Shown here one piece after another: positions 41,101 through 53,887 of a stretch of DNA of 64,000 nt. Under the pieces are notes generated by a model. That model had not been told where the DNA came from, did not search any database, and saw nothing but the letters and a program-made list of their open reading frames with translations. The stretch's first letter is position 1; every line of letters starts with the position of its first letter. This DNA comes from Acanthornis magna. Taxonomy: Eukaryota > Chordata > Aves > Passeriformes > Acanthizidae. The stretch is from assembly GCA_036785705.1 (NCBI GenBank), contig JAWUZG010000029.1, positions 11,051,501 through 11,115,500 on the forward strand, given 5' to 3'. Both the position numbers and the translations under genes were made by a program.

Positions 41101-44100
41101 AACTCACCTGCTCTGATTTCCAGAGAGTTTGTCTCTCTGTTTGGTTTGATCTCTGTACAGTAGTTTCAATCTGGTGTCCACCCATACCCTGCCGAAGAAG
41201 AATGCAGTTAACAGGCATCTGTGAACCGTGTACTCTGGACAGCTGGGCGAGATTACACCAAACGTGGTGGCAGAGAGACATTGAAGGAACAAATTTCTCC
41301 AGCAGAGTGTTCTCTCATGAGCCTGTGCTTTCTCCCAAGACGTCTAGACTGCTGCCTGACTTGACATAATCTATTCCATAGCCATAGCCTGTATTACGTG
41401 GTAGCCAGTGAAATCCCTGGCCAGGATTCCCATCTGGCTTTTGAGGCAAGGAATTCACACTGCATGGTTCTTTTTATCAGCTGCATGCAAACTGTGCACT
41501 GTAGTCCCAAGAATTTTCTTCACCTGCCTCCTTTATTTCTCTTTGTCTTTCAGAGCTGTTCATATCTCTCTACAAATGATAAAGTACTTGGCCAGGAACA
41601 CTTTTTAGTTATGGAAAACCACAGGGATTTTTGTCAACATCCTTCATCTATGGAAGTTAAAAATTTTATATAGGCAGAGGAAATTTAACTGTGGCACTGG
41701 AATTAATAACATAAAAAGATGCTATTTATTTTCTTTGCTGTCCTTGCAGTAGATGCAGGCTATGTTCAAAGTCATGCCAGGGTTTAAAATGCAAATGCTC
41801 AGAGAATTGTTGGTGAAATATGTTTTAGTTCCATAACTGTGATGGGCCTGACAGGCAATGGTCTGTGCAGAATGTTTAAAAGCTTTTCCATATGACTAGG
41901 AAGTCAAGAGTTGACAAATTTCCTCAGTGTTTATAATTAAAACCCAGAAGAAGATATTAAACATTTACTGGTTTCTATGTTGTGGTCAATACTAAGATTT
42001 ATTGACTTGAGGACCAATATTGACTGGGGGGAAACTAGGCCTGATTTTTCCCTTAAGACCTACTAAATCTGGATGGTGACTGAAAACAGAAGGTTGCATG
42101 GTTTAGACATCCAATAGCAACCCATTCCAAGGATAAGAACTTCTTTGACTTTCTGAAAGACTCCAAAGTTTATTCTTATGTTTTTCACAAAGCTTTAGGA
42201 AAAATAGTATTGCAATAATGCTTTTAAGAGCCTTTTATTTGTGGAAATTCCCCTTTGACATAAAATTGTTGGGATTATGCGGAGTGCATGAAAATGCTGG
42301 ATTGGCAGCCTGAGGGAGAGCTTTGTGTGTTGAGTTGGTAAGAGTTTTGAGTGGGTACAATATGAACAACAGCACCTAAAGCTTCTTGTGGTGTCCTACT
42401 GTTGTTTCGAGCTCAGGGTGTGATAGCACAGCTTGCTGAAGTCCACAGAATCATCCATCCCCATATTTATCCAGTCCTTGACTGTCTCTGAATTACTGCA
42501 AACAAATGATGACTTTTGTGACATGAACTGCTCCTTCCTGAGAAGCATGAAAATGCACCTGAACTCATTCCAGGTCACCACTACTTATGCTTTTGTGTTA
42601 AAAGTTTTATCATTTGAAAACATCAGATGCCTGAGAGTTTGAGCCAGGAAAGTCAGAGATCAGAGACTGATCTCATAAACCAACATATTACGTGACTATC
42701 ACTCCTACATATACAACATATGTATTTTTGCCTGCTCCTAACTGTTGCCTGAATTATATGCATTGCTAAAGATCTGAACACAGAAATTAATTTCTTGCAG
42801 ATGCTGACTTGTGGCTGGCAGCATCCTTCATTTTCAGGCTTAAGGTACTAATAAAATTCTTAAGTCTGCTTTCCATTCAGATGTGAGAAAGTCTTGCAGA
42901 TTGACATGAACCAAGTCTTTGACTAATTTTTTGTTGGTGGCAAGAGTGAACCTAGCTCATGTCTCAGGGTTCTAGACAGGATGGTATTTCATGAAACAGC
43001 CCAATAACCCACTCAACAGTTAGATCCAGCAAAGTAGTTTATCCAGCAGCTTTTGACACCTCCCTTCCTGGGCAGCTTGGAGCCCATCAGATTATGAGTT
43101 CAGACTGAATTCAGGCTTCTTGGTGGCTCAGCAAAAGGATTTGTTATGAGCTGAGTGTGGAAAGACCAAAAGAGGATTACTGTGCTTATGTGCAATAGGA
43201 ACAGAAACGATTTTTGTAATATTGAGTGTCAGTTGCAAGAAAACCAGCTTTATCTTAAGGTTAGTGGTAATACTGAAAACTGGCAGAGACACAGGGATTG
43301 GTTTTCAAGGCTTGTATTGGTTTTGTCCTCCTCTCCTGTAGTGTCCACTGTCTGCTTTGAATGGAAAAGTGATGCCTTACTTGTCCTAGGAAAATACATT
43401 ATGTTCAGGTAGCTAGTATTTCTAGAAAGCAGTTATAACTTCTTACAGAGTTTACCAGAAGGCAGTTGCCTCAATGTGAAAAATTTTTAGTGTTCCATTT
43501 TACATCTTGTAAATAAGAATGCTGTCTTTCTGTGCAGCAATACAAATGAAGGTGTGAAAGAATATATGTCTCCTTTTTTTTTTTTGGTTGACCCTTTGTT
43601 TTCCCCTGTTGCAATACAGGTGTGACAGTGATAGAAGAACACTTTTACAGGTCTGTGGGGCTGCTGGAAAAAAGGTCCCTCCCAGGGCTGTTCACAAAGT
43701 GAATCATTAGCCTGACTGTAACAATAAATACCATGACAGAGAACATGCAAGGATTTATCCAAAGGTCACATTCATCCAGAAGATTTCTTTGCTGAAAGAA
43801 GCTCGCAGCTGTGTTAAGATTAAAGAGTGTCAGAGAACCATAATGTGTGTGATTTTTTCACTCTGAGTAAAATATGAGCTGTTTGTCTAACAGCCCCAGG
43901 TGAGGGATGCTAGTGTCAGACTGCCTTGGGGCTGTCATATATATTTCCAGTGGGTTTTTAGTGTTCAGGAATAATCTCCTCTTTGTATATTTATCTGACA
44001 CATCCTAAACTCCTGCAATGCCCAGGAGGAGAGCTTTGTCCCGCTGTTCTGACTACTTTAATAGTCACTCAGAAAAGGGAAGCATAATGGGAACAATTCA

Positions 44101-47100
44101 GACAGATGACTGAGGTCTAAGTTATGTCCCAGAAATGGAATTAATCTAAACGAATCACTCACCTTCTTACTTGAATATGCTGGTGGGCCAGGGTGTGATG
44201 TGATAAGCATTTTATCTGCGGCAACAGGCAGCTGCTTGGGTGCCTCATCGCCGGTGGACTTCAGTGAAAGCCCTTGTGTGAGTTCTGATGCATGCATGGA
44301 AGGATGCAGTAATGTAGTTCAGTAGGTGGCAACACTTCTGTGGTTAACTTTGTTAACTTGCTTCTTCTTTCATTGATAATATTTTTAAGTCAGGAGTAGT
44401 GTCATGAGTTTAATACTGATTTAGAAGCAAGAGTTTTGCCTTTAGTGGCGTAGGGTGGACTTCAATCCTTGGTTGCAGGATGTCTCTCTTTGGTCATCCC
44501 TAGCAGATTGCATTGGTTTTCTCCTCCCCTACCAACAGTGAGCCTGGCTCTCTGAGTTCAGGCAGAGCACCTTGAGCTTTCAGGACCATTCTCAGCAGTG
44601 GCAGTCCCCAATAGATGCTGTGGAAAAACACTGTCATGGCAGAGAGCGACATGGAATGTTGCTGTACTGAATGTTCCTTGGGAAGTAATTGTGGTTATTG
44701 TTGCCTCTGTGGACAGTAAACAAATTAATCTTTTGACATGTTGCTGCAAACACCAGAGAAAAACCATGAGAAAGTTTTATATAATTTTAATAGTGCTTTG
44801 TAATTTCCTACCCACAAGTAATTTAATTTTTCATCAAGGGACTCAGCATTGGAGGTGCACGTGTGGTGGATGTGAGGGAGAGAAGATCTGCTGGTCTCTC
44901 CTCCTGGGTTTCCATTTTGAGTTCATTTTTCTGAAAACACTTAAGTGGCATTTTTTCCTCTGTATTTTGTAGAAGCTTCAAGTGATCACCTCATGAGAAG
45001 TGGACCTTACTAAGGACTGCACAACAGGTTATAGGCAAATATTTTAACAGCCCAGCAAGAACTCTTGAGCAGGTTATGCATTTACAACAAGTGGATTAGA
45101 AGTGACCTTGACTGACAGCTCTTTCAGCAGTGTAGCCAAGATGGTTGTTTGGATCATCTCTGAATCTGCTTTCTGACACTGAGTCCACATGATTCTTATG
45201 TGGGCTTGATCTAGGGAGTCACATAAATGATTGTGGATTGTTATAAGAGATGGGTTTCCAGGTATGGTAGCTTTTAAATATGGAAAGTTGCCATGAAACA
45301 CAACACAAGGAAAGAGGAAAACACCTGGGGCTGAACTGGCGTCATGTTTCTGTTTTACTTCCGAAAAACCGAATACTGTATCCAAATTTCACAAGATAAA
45401 ATACCTTAAATTAGTTGTCTTAGCTTGAGCAGAACTCCTAGAGGACATTAGTCAAAGCAGAGCACACAGCTTTTGGCAGAAAACCCAGAAGTCTTTGTTG
45501 GTTGGGGTTTTTTTTCTGCTTGTTTAATACAAAGGTGATTCAATCTCAGTGGAAAGCAGTAACTGTAATGTAATATTTCTCTGTGTTATTGTGATATCAA
45601 ATAGAAAGTCTGTAAGCAGTGTAATGATGCTCTCCTAGTTAGAGGAGAAGACCAGAGTCCCATTGTAAGGAAGCAATCCCTTTACTTCAGGTGGCCATGC
45701 GCTTTCATTTTGAATCTCCAAAGCTTTTTAGCAAGCATAAATTTTTTTTAAAACCTTGAAGAGGTGGCTGGTGTTTTGGAGGTGAGTGAATGGGAAGCAT
45801 GAGGCTTGGTCCCAGCTCTGTCCTGTGTCACATATGAACCAGCTCAGGGATACATCAAAGGCTCAATATTTGAGTATGCAAGACAAAGCCTCCAAAATCA
45901 GAGAGAATTGGTTGTCAGGTATTATTACAGAGTCTGTCCATCTCCCCTGACCTTTTGGTGCAAGTGGGTCATCAGCTGTGCAGAATATGGGCTGCCATTT
46001 AAATAACTGCCATGGCCATCAGTGCAGTTTTGCAGATGCACACATTGCACCAAAGGCTGAAAATGTGTGCCTGAATGACCTAGGCAAAAAGTACTTTAAA
46101 ATTTATTTTGCTTCTCTTTTATAAACCCACTTCTTCTCTGTCTCTGGTACTCTAGCTTTCTTGATGCGTGCTTGCAAAAGAAAAAACATAATAAAATCTC
46201 TCTTTAGAAAAAGATTTTGAAGCAGTGACCTTCTTCTGAACTTTATTTCATGGTTTCCATTTGCCGTCATGCTTGGTGCAGTTTGAAATTTCCTGGCGTC
46301 TTATCCATTGGCTCAATACCGCAGTTTTCACTTTGTCTTCGTTGCCCAGTTAGTGGGCAGAGACCAGGAATGTGCTTCTGGAGTGTCTTGCTCTGCTGGG
46401 TCTGGGTCTCCAATGAACAAACCCAACAGCTTTGCTAATGTCAGTGTCCTCTGCGGAGCTTATGGGAATGTTGCCGGAGAGAGTGTTTCATGGAAGGCAA
46501 GTTGGAGAAGCAGACTACAGAGTTTAGATTTGCCGCCTTTTTCAGTTTGATGACTGGAGCAGTGAGGTTAGCACCCGATTTCAGAATCATTGTGAGCTGG
46601 GGGTAGGAAGGGGGTCCGGTGCTGAGGGCAGCAGCTGGCAGCTCGATCTCCCTTGTGCTCACAAGCGAGAGGTATTTGCCACTTAGCTGATCTCTGGTGT
46701 CTGCGTTTCCTGACTTGCATGCTTTGTGATTCCTGTGATGGTTGGAAACAGCAATAAAAATGGATTTAGAATGAAAAGGTTCCATTCTGCCATGTGGTCT
46801 TTTAGAGTGCCATGGGTTTTCCTACATAGGTTTCTGGGAAAAGGGCTGCTCCAGAAGCCAGAGGTGTTTACTTCATGTTGCAGGAATTTGCTCTCCAACC
46901 AGAATATGAAGCTGTTGGAAGTTCCCTGGAGATAAGACCATGAGTGTGACTGACAATGCCAAGGGGATATCTGAATGGAGAAATTTACTTTGACTGTTGC
47001 TGTGTAAATGGGTATTTTTACAGGGACTGTCCCTTTGTGGCACAGGATATGCAGAGAGCTAGGACTGCGTATTGCTAGTTTCACTGGCTCCAGGTGATCC

Positions 47101-50100
47101 TCTAAGTACAAGGCTGTGGCAGGGCAATTTCTGCAGGTCTCTTCCATCTTACATCAGCTGTGGGTCAGACCTTAATGGCACATTTTTCATCTGTCTCATT
47201 GCAGGTGAGATGATTTGCCACCCCAGAAAATCACATGTCTGTTCAGGATTAATAAGGAAGTGCGTTTTAAGCCTACCCTAGACTGCTGCATGCAGTAGAT
47301 CATAGGGCCTGTGACTTCTGCTGCATAAAACAATAGAGGTATTTTGGTTGGTAATACAATAATATTAGCAATAATTATAAATATTTTTAGCAGGGAAGAA
47401 GTGTTGCACCTAGCCAAGTTCTCCTATTTAGCCTTTACCCTGACATTTCCCTATTTTGTCTCATGAATGGAAAAACATCTTTGGGTCAGTTTATTACACA
47501 GAAAACAGGAAAAAGAAAGTAGGTGCTGGTATTGTCATCACAGTTGATGAAGTCTAGTCAGTTTAACAGATTTTTCACAAAGTTGCTGGAAAACTAGTTT
47601 CTGCTTTATTTCAGATTATAATATGGGATTGCACTTGCTGCTTCTGTTGTCAAGAGTAACTCTATGTTTTGAATGTCACCCCTCATGACCCCCTTTTTGA
47701 CCTGGATAGCTCAGGCCCGATTAATCTAAAATGATGCTGCCAAGACCTTGGGCCAGGGGAGTGTTTGTCTGTAAAATCTGGTAAATACTAGACAAGTAAT
47801 ATGATAACAGCAATGAGGAATGGGCATCTTCGACCTCTGTGCATATTCCCCATTGCTTTTGGAAATCAGATGCAGCAGATTGCTGTGCTTCCTCCTGCAG
47901 AGGGCTGGGATTTGGAAAGGCCAGTTAGCACATGTCTGCAGTGCTTCAGGCAGCATCAGAGGAAGCCCTAGGAAGCATGTGTACCCCAGAAACATGATTT
48001 ACATATCACTCTGTGGTCACAGAATGTATTCCGTGTATTTTGTTCATTCTCATGAATGCACTGGAAGTAGAAATAAAAAATGAGAGAGAGGCTCTGCTTC
48101 ATTCAGATGATCTGAGGCAAAGACTCGATAGCAATGAAACACCTTGCAAGGCAGAGCAATGGGGCGGTCAGGAGGAGGGGTCAGGGCCAGCTCTGCCATT
48201 CCCCCACTGCTGAAGACATGACTTGTGAATATGTGGGACAAATCACTTCCCAAATTGTCATCATTCCTGTGCTTCCCCAGAACTGGGTCCCAGAGGGGAA
48301 GGTAGAGTTTCCTTCGTTGGGTCTACTTGGAAAGAACAAACTTAAGATTTGGCATAATTTCTTTGTTGCATCCCACAGATGTGAGATCTGACTGTCAATG
48401 CAAATAATTTAACAACTGCCTCTGGTTTGAATTGAGCCTGGGGCTAAAATATGCTTTTATTCAGCAAGCAGTATGCAAATTGCATTAAATGAGATGGTGA
48501 CTTCTCTCTGTTATTGGGCATTTATATAAATAATTAATAACAAAGTGGTCTCCTCAGAAGAAACCATGTAAAGATGCTGGAGTCTTTCCCCACCTGTACA
48601 ACTGGATCATTATTAATACTGTGAAAATACATTGCTTGCCTTCATTTCTTGTTAAATAGGAGATTTTAATGCTAGGACTCTTATCTTGCCTGTGTTTTGT
48701 AGGTACAAAATTTAGGATTTTTCACAAGTTAAAAAGTACACAAGGTGCACGAGCTTAGCAGGAAACAGACGGGGGAAAATGGTATTTCAAGCTACTTTGA
48801 CTTTACAAATATTTACTGTAATAGCACATGAATGTAATTACGATGTGGGGCTGTAAATATTTTTTACAATGCCTTGACTTGAGCCATGCATTCAGGTTTG
48901 AGGCTCCAGATTGCCCACTTACCTGTGTGTAAAACGAAACATGGAAACAGAACATGAAACAATGAAATGCTTCTGAGAGTTTACTTGCTGATTTCAATCA
49001 TTCAGGGCTGCTTGCTATCATTGCAGCTTCTGATTGGCATAAAACCCACCAGGTGGTACATTGGCTATTACCCTCATGGAGTTCACGGTGCAAAATCGCA
49101 ACCCATTTGTGTGTGACCAGCTCCCTCCCCGCCTTGCAATTTTCAGTCTTTGGAGCATGTCAGCAATATATTTCAAATTTTCCTCAGCTTTTGGATTCTA
49201 TTTGAGTGTAGAGAGATTCTGTTTGAATGTAAAGAGAAGAGCACTTTCTGAGAAGAGGAGGAGCAGCTGAGGCAGGGAAGAAATGGGAAGACTTCTTTAT
49301 CTGGCATCACCATGAAAGCAGTTGTGTCAAGGCCTGAGGTGAGTTAACTATGAGACCACCACAGCTCCCTGGTGAGTGTCCCAAACCAACTGCTGTCTAG
49401 CTGGAAGATGCTTCAACCCTGGCTCCTTGGTGCTGCTTGGCCATGCTGCTCCACAGCTGGGCAGCAAAGGGCTGACTCCAGCCACACTCTCATGGGCTCC
49501 AGTGTCCCCAGAGCAGAGGTTCAACCTTGCTATCTTTCACTGCTCTTCTTATTCCTCTTGCTACCGTATTTTTAAAACAGCAGGGGTTCAAAGCAGAGTT
49601 GGGAAAAGATGTGGTTTTCATGTGATTTTTGAACATGGATGCTAGTTCTGTGAAGGACCAGATGTAGAGGGGTTAGGGGGAACAGATCCATAAATTGTTG
49701 CTGCTGAGACTGTGATTGCATGTGATACTGTTCCACTGCTGTAAACAAATATAATGTATTGCTACAGAGCCAGGTTTGGGGTTAGGAAAGTTGGGTAGAC
49801 ATTCTTGCCTGGGGCTTTCTGTGAATCTTCGCGCTTTCTAGTGAAACTGGACTGATTTATGCTTGTGTCTGGAAACTAGAAGTGGCCCAATATGGATCCA
49901 GAGGCGAATGTTCTTAAAACTGAGTGTTCCGTTGTGCATATGTGCAGATATGCATATGGGGGATGGAGAATGAGTTTAGTTTGTTACTAAGTTGGAACAG
50001 ATGTTGGATCTGGGATTGGAGATCTCAGTTCTTCTTGTCTTGTGGAAACAATGCAGTGCTATCATTTCAACTGGTGAGTTGGAGCTGGTGTGTTGCTTAG

Positions 50101-51042
50101 GTCTCAGATTTGTTACCCTCTGAGCTCTGAGGTTTGTCTGAAGTGAAAAGCAAAATACAATTCAAATGTTCCGATCTCAAGAAAACAACATGGAAATAGA
50201 TGTTGGGAGTACTGATATTTCTATGGACAGGAACCTTTCAAAGTCCCTTGCTACTTACTACTGTTCTTCTAAATGGGGTAGACTGTGTGGGCAGCTTAAT
50301 ATCATATAGCAAAAAGTAGATGAACTGCTTATCCCATGTATGATAGAATTGAAAATGAAGGATTTTTTAAGACTTAATCCTTCTATTCACCATTTTGAAA
50401 TATGGCTAAGGAAAATCCTGTGTGAATCAAACAGACAAAACCGGCATACAAGAGAAAAACTAATGAATGTACATAGTGAAAGGGAACATTTTATTCTCCT
50501 CAAGTAATTCATGCCATTTTATGGTTTATTTGAAATGAAGTAGTCAGTCCTGGCGGGATAGTGAGCTACTTGGCACATATGTTCGGTTGCATCCATGGAG
50601 AAAAGAAACAGCTCTTTCTGGAGAAAAGTCAGTTTGTGAGCATGAGAGAACTTTTTCAGAGCTGGTCGTGTAGGATGAGACGTCAAAAGCAGGTGGTGCT
50701 GGCCAACCATACCCAGCATTACAGACAAACAGGATTTTACCCTAGGCTTCAACGGGCATGGAGTTACACCAACACCAAGTGTTTCTGGAAAATGTTAACC
50801 ATGAAAGAGCTGTCTTTTCTCAAGCCAGGCTGTGTCCTCCTCTAACCAGCTTTTCAAGAAAAGGGAGAAGTTGGCCTGAGGTTAACCACCACATGCCCAG
50901 CTGGGACAAACTCAGAGATGGTGAATGTAGACATTCTTAAAATATAATCCTTAGCCAAAGCTAGTGCTATTTGCCCAATATCCAAACACCCCTAACAATT
51001 TCTTAGAAATACAATTAGTCATGTCCAAGTCCTAGCTAACAT

Positions 51043-51064
51043 TATTATTTAACTATTATTTAAC
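51043..51064 (+). repeat. Perfect 11-bp tandem duplication
   Basis: tattatttaac is repeated exactly twice. Confidence 0.9.
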
Positions 51065-51811
51065 GTTAAAAAGCCTTTCTCATAGGTTAAAATCCTAAGG
51101 TGGTAGTGTCAAGCACATATTAGAATCTCCTTGCTGCCCTCAAAAAGCTTAAGTTTTGAAGACGTATGTTTGTCTAGCTGTCAGGACAGCTGGTCCTGGT
51201 ATTGCTCTGCCAGTGCTGAACTTCATTTGATAAAGAACCAGCCTGCTTCACTGCAACAACTTCTCTCAAAGTGCTTCCTCCACTGACATTTCAATGGGAT
51301 TAACAAGTGAGTGTATTAAGAAGCAGAAAGAGGGAATCATGATAGAGTGTCTGCAATATTTCCTATCTTCATTGGATATATGTCATGTTCTCCAGCCTTT
51401 CTTCATGTTCTTAAGAAACATAGTCAGATCTCTCTAACTCAGCAGAGTCAGATCAGAATCTGCTTACATGGAGTACCCTGTGGGGTTGAAAGCACACACA
51501 GCAAGAAGTTTGTTTTAGGACTTACTAGATGGCATGCTGCCTTGGAAGGCAGTGCTGTAGTATAATCATCAAGACGCCTTATAAAAACAGATCTGAAGGA
51601 GTACAAAGGAAGGCTATTTGCAGTGCACAGCAATACATTTTATTGAGCATACACAACCAAGAAAGGTATTTTTCTGTACTTCTGAGCACATCTGTAGACA
51701 CCCTTACAAGTATACACCCGAGGAAGTTCTCTTTTCCCAATGAGAAATAAAGACCAAAGACTAACAGCATGTGAGTATAAAAATTAATGTGACAGTTTAC
51801 ATAAAAAGTAA

Positions 51812-51833
51812 GGGTCGGGGGGGGGAGGGAGGG
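51812..51833 (+). other. G-run, quadruplex-prone
   Basis: ggg tc ggggggggg a ggg a ggg fits a plus-strand G-quadruplex pattern with short loops. The 9-G run is also prone to length change and sequencing error. Confidence 0.75.
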
Positions 51834-53823
51834 AGTGTTAATACTATATTTTTCTGACTTTCTTTTCTAAACATTTAATTCTGACCACCTCAAGTCTTCC
51901 TCCACTTTAATTTAGCTACACCCTTTTTGTCACTTCCCATCATGAAAATTGTATAACATTTCTGTGAGATGATAAACAGGTGTTACTTTTTATTCTGGCA
52001 GCAATGGCATTTAGTGCAGGATGAAATAATCCTACCATTAAATAAGAAGCTCACAGTCGTGTTGTGAAGCTTAATTTGTTTGGAAAATGCTTTGCAATAT
52101 TCAGATGAAAGGCACTCTGGATATTCAAAGTATTATTACTGCACAGCTGGTGGTCTACATGCTGCAGATGTTTCTTCCATGCTGTTGCATGGTTACTTAA
52201 GTGGCTTCTTAGTGCAGATGTTCGTGAGTGAGCATGCACAACCTCTGCTGGTGTTTTTTGACACAGATTTTATTGCTGCTTGACTTTTGATCTTGAAAAG
52301 AATATTCTTCCACTGGTGAGGTGCTACGTGTGTATATGACTACATCCCTGTTGGTTCAGCCCCCACTGCAAACAACAGCATCTGCAGATATTTACTGTGG
52401 GCCTTTCTCTTTAGCCCCCGTTTCCTTCTGTGGCTTTTACTCGTTCCCACAGTGTTTGACTCTGGGGATTTTGACTCTTCTGTTAATACTCTATCACCAT
52501 CACTCTCTTCATGCAGACGTGATGATTCCCTTTGTACTCTTTGCCCAGATGGGATCAAGAACTTCATTTCATCTTGATTCTTTCTTTCCTTGGCTGCTGC
52601 CACTGTTACATAAAGGGATCTCTAAGAATTGCTGGGCTTGCCATTCACAATCTCTCTGAAAAGATTTGAAGATAAGATGAACTTCTAATTTCTTCATGTT
52701 CTGTGTTAGTCTTATAAGTGGAGAGAGTTAAGGTATGATTTCAGCTGACACCCACAAGGAGTCAGCTGAACATGCGCAAATTTCCATGGCTGTATGATTT
52801 CATCAGCCTATTTGGTGAGAGAACTAATGCTAAAATTTACCTTCCTCTTGCTTTGCTATATTTCCAAGTGCAATACAAGTGCAACTGGGTAAACAAGATT
52901 TTTGTCTAACCTGAAGTGCAGTGCATAGCCTATTGCATTACTGACCTGGGAATAGAAAAGGACCAGACCTGTACAAATACACAGTGCACATGGAGAGAAA
53001 GAGGAAAGTACACCGGAATGGTACTGGTTCTGGTTAACATAGGCTTTATTTACAAGATTCACATGGAAGACAGAGGATTTGGTACAATATACTGGAGTGT
53101 TTGTTCTGATGTGTATTAAAGAAGCAAGCTCTCTGGACAGCATGTTCAAGAGCCACAGTCTTGCAACTTAGAGGAATGAGTCCTGGGCTTTGTGAGAATG
53201 CAGGCACTTAAAGCTGACTTCATCCAGACAAATAACTTCAGAAAGAGAAAGCCTACTACTTTCTGTAGCATTTTATGCAGAATTCAGCATAAATCAAAGC
53301 AAAAGGCTCAGTCTTTACCTGTAAAAATTAGATCTGAAAGAGACCTTGAGATGGCTAGACCCTGGCTACATTGTGAGGTCAATTGCACCTTAAAGACTTT
53401 CTCCTTTCCCCTGATCTTTAAGTGTGTAACAATTTGTCAGTGCTCATGAAGTCTTCTAAATGATTTCCCTGGAGACCATGGCTACCTTTAGTACACAGAA
53501 CTGATTGGGTTTATACAGATATATACCCTCTGACCCTAGTGAAGAGTCTCTTCCTTTCTCTGGGTTCATCTTGGTAGGCATAAGTTTCATTCTGCCTCCC
53601 TAGTGTCTCTGAACTGTAAAATTGCTACAGGATTTGTAATAGGATTTACTCTGCCTAACTTCTCCACCATTGCTGCTCCAAGAGAATAGTCCGATGGTAT
53701 TGCTACTTGTCCAGATTCCCATATTTTTTCATCCTTGACTGCTGGTACTGTAGTTATTCATCTTTTTTGGTGCACCTATTTCTAATACTGATGTGCCATG
53801 TGTCACTGGAAGGGTAGTGGGAG

Positions 53824-53887
53824 CAGAGGGGAAAAGGGGAAGGGAAGGAGGGAGGGAGGGAGGAAGGAAGGAAGGAAGGAAGGAAGG
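53824..53887 (+). repeat. Polypurine microsatellite (GGGA)n/(GGAA)n
   Basis: About 64 nt of nearly pure purine pass from irregular ggggaaggg through (ggga)n to (ggaa)n. The 53836-53860 part fits a G-quadruplex pattern. It is the opposite strand-type of the (TTCC)n tract at 14114. Confidence 0.95.

Noticed and set aside
46683..47147. 154-codon open frame on the minus strand
   Set aside because: No recognisable domain, no splice or promoter context, and overlapping open frames on both strands; likely chance.
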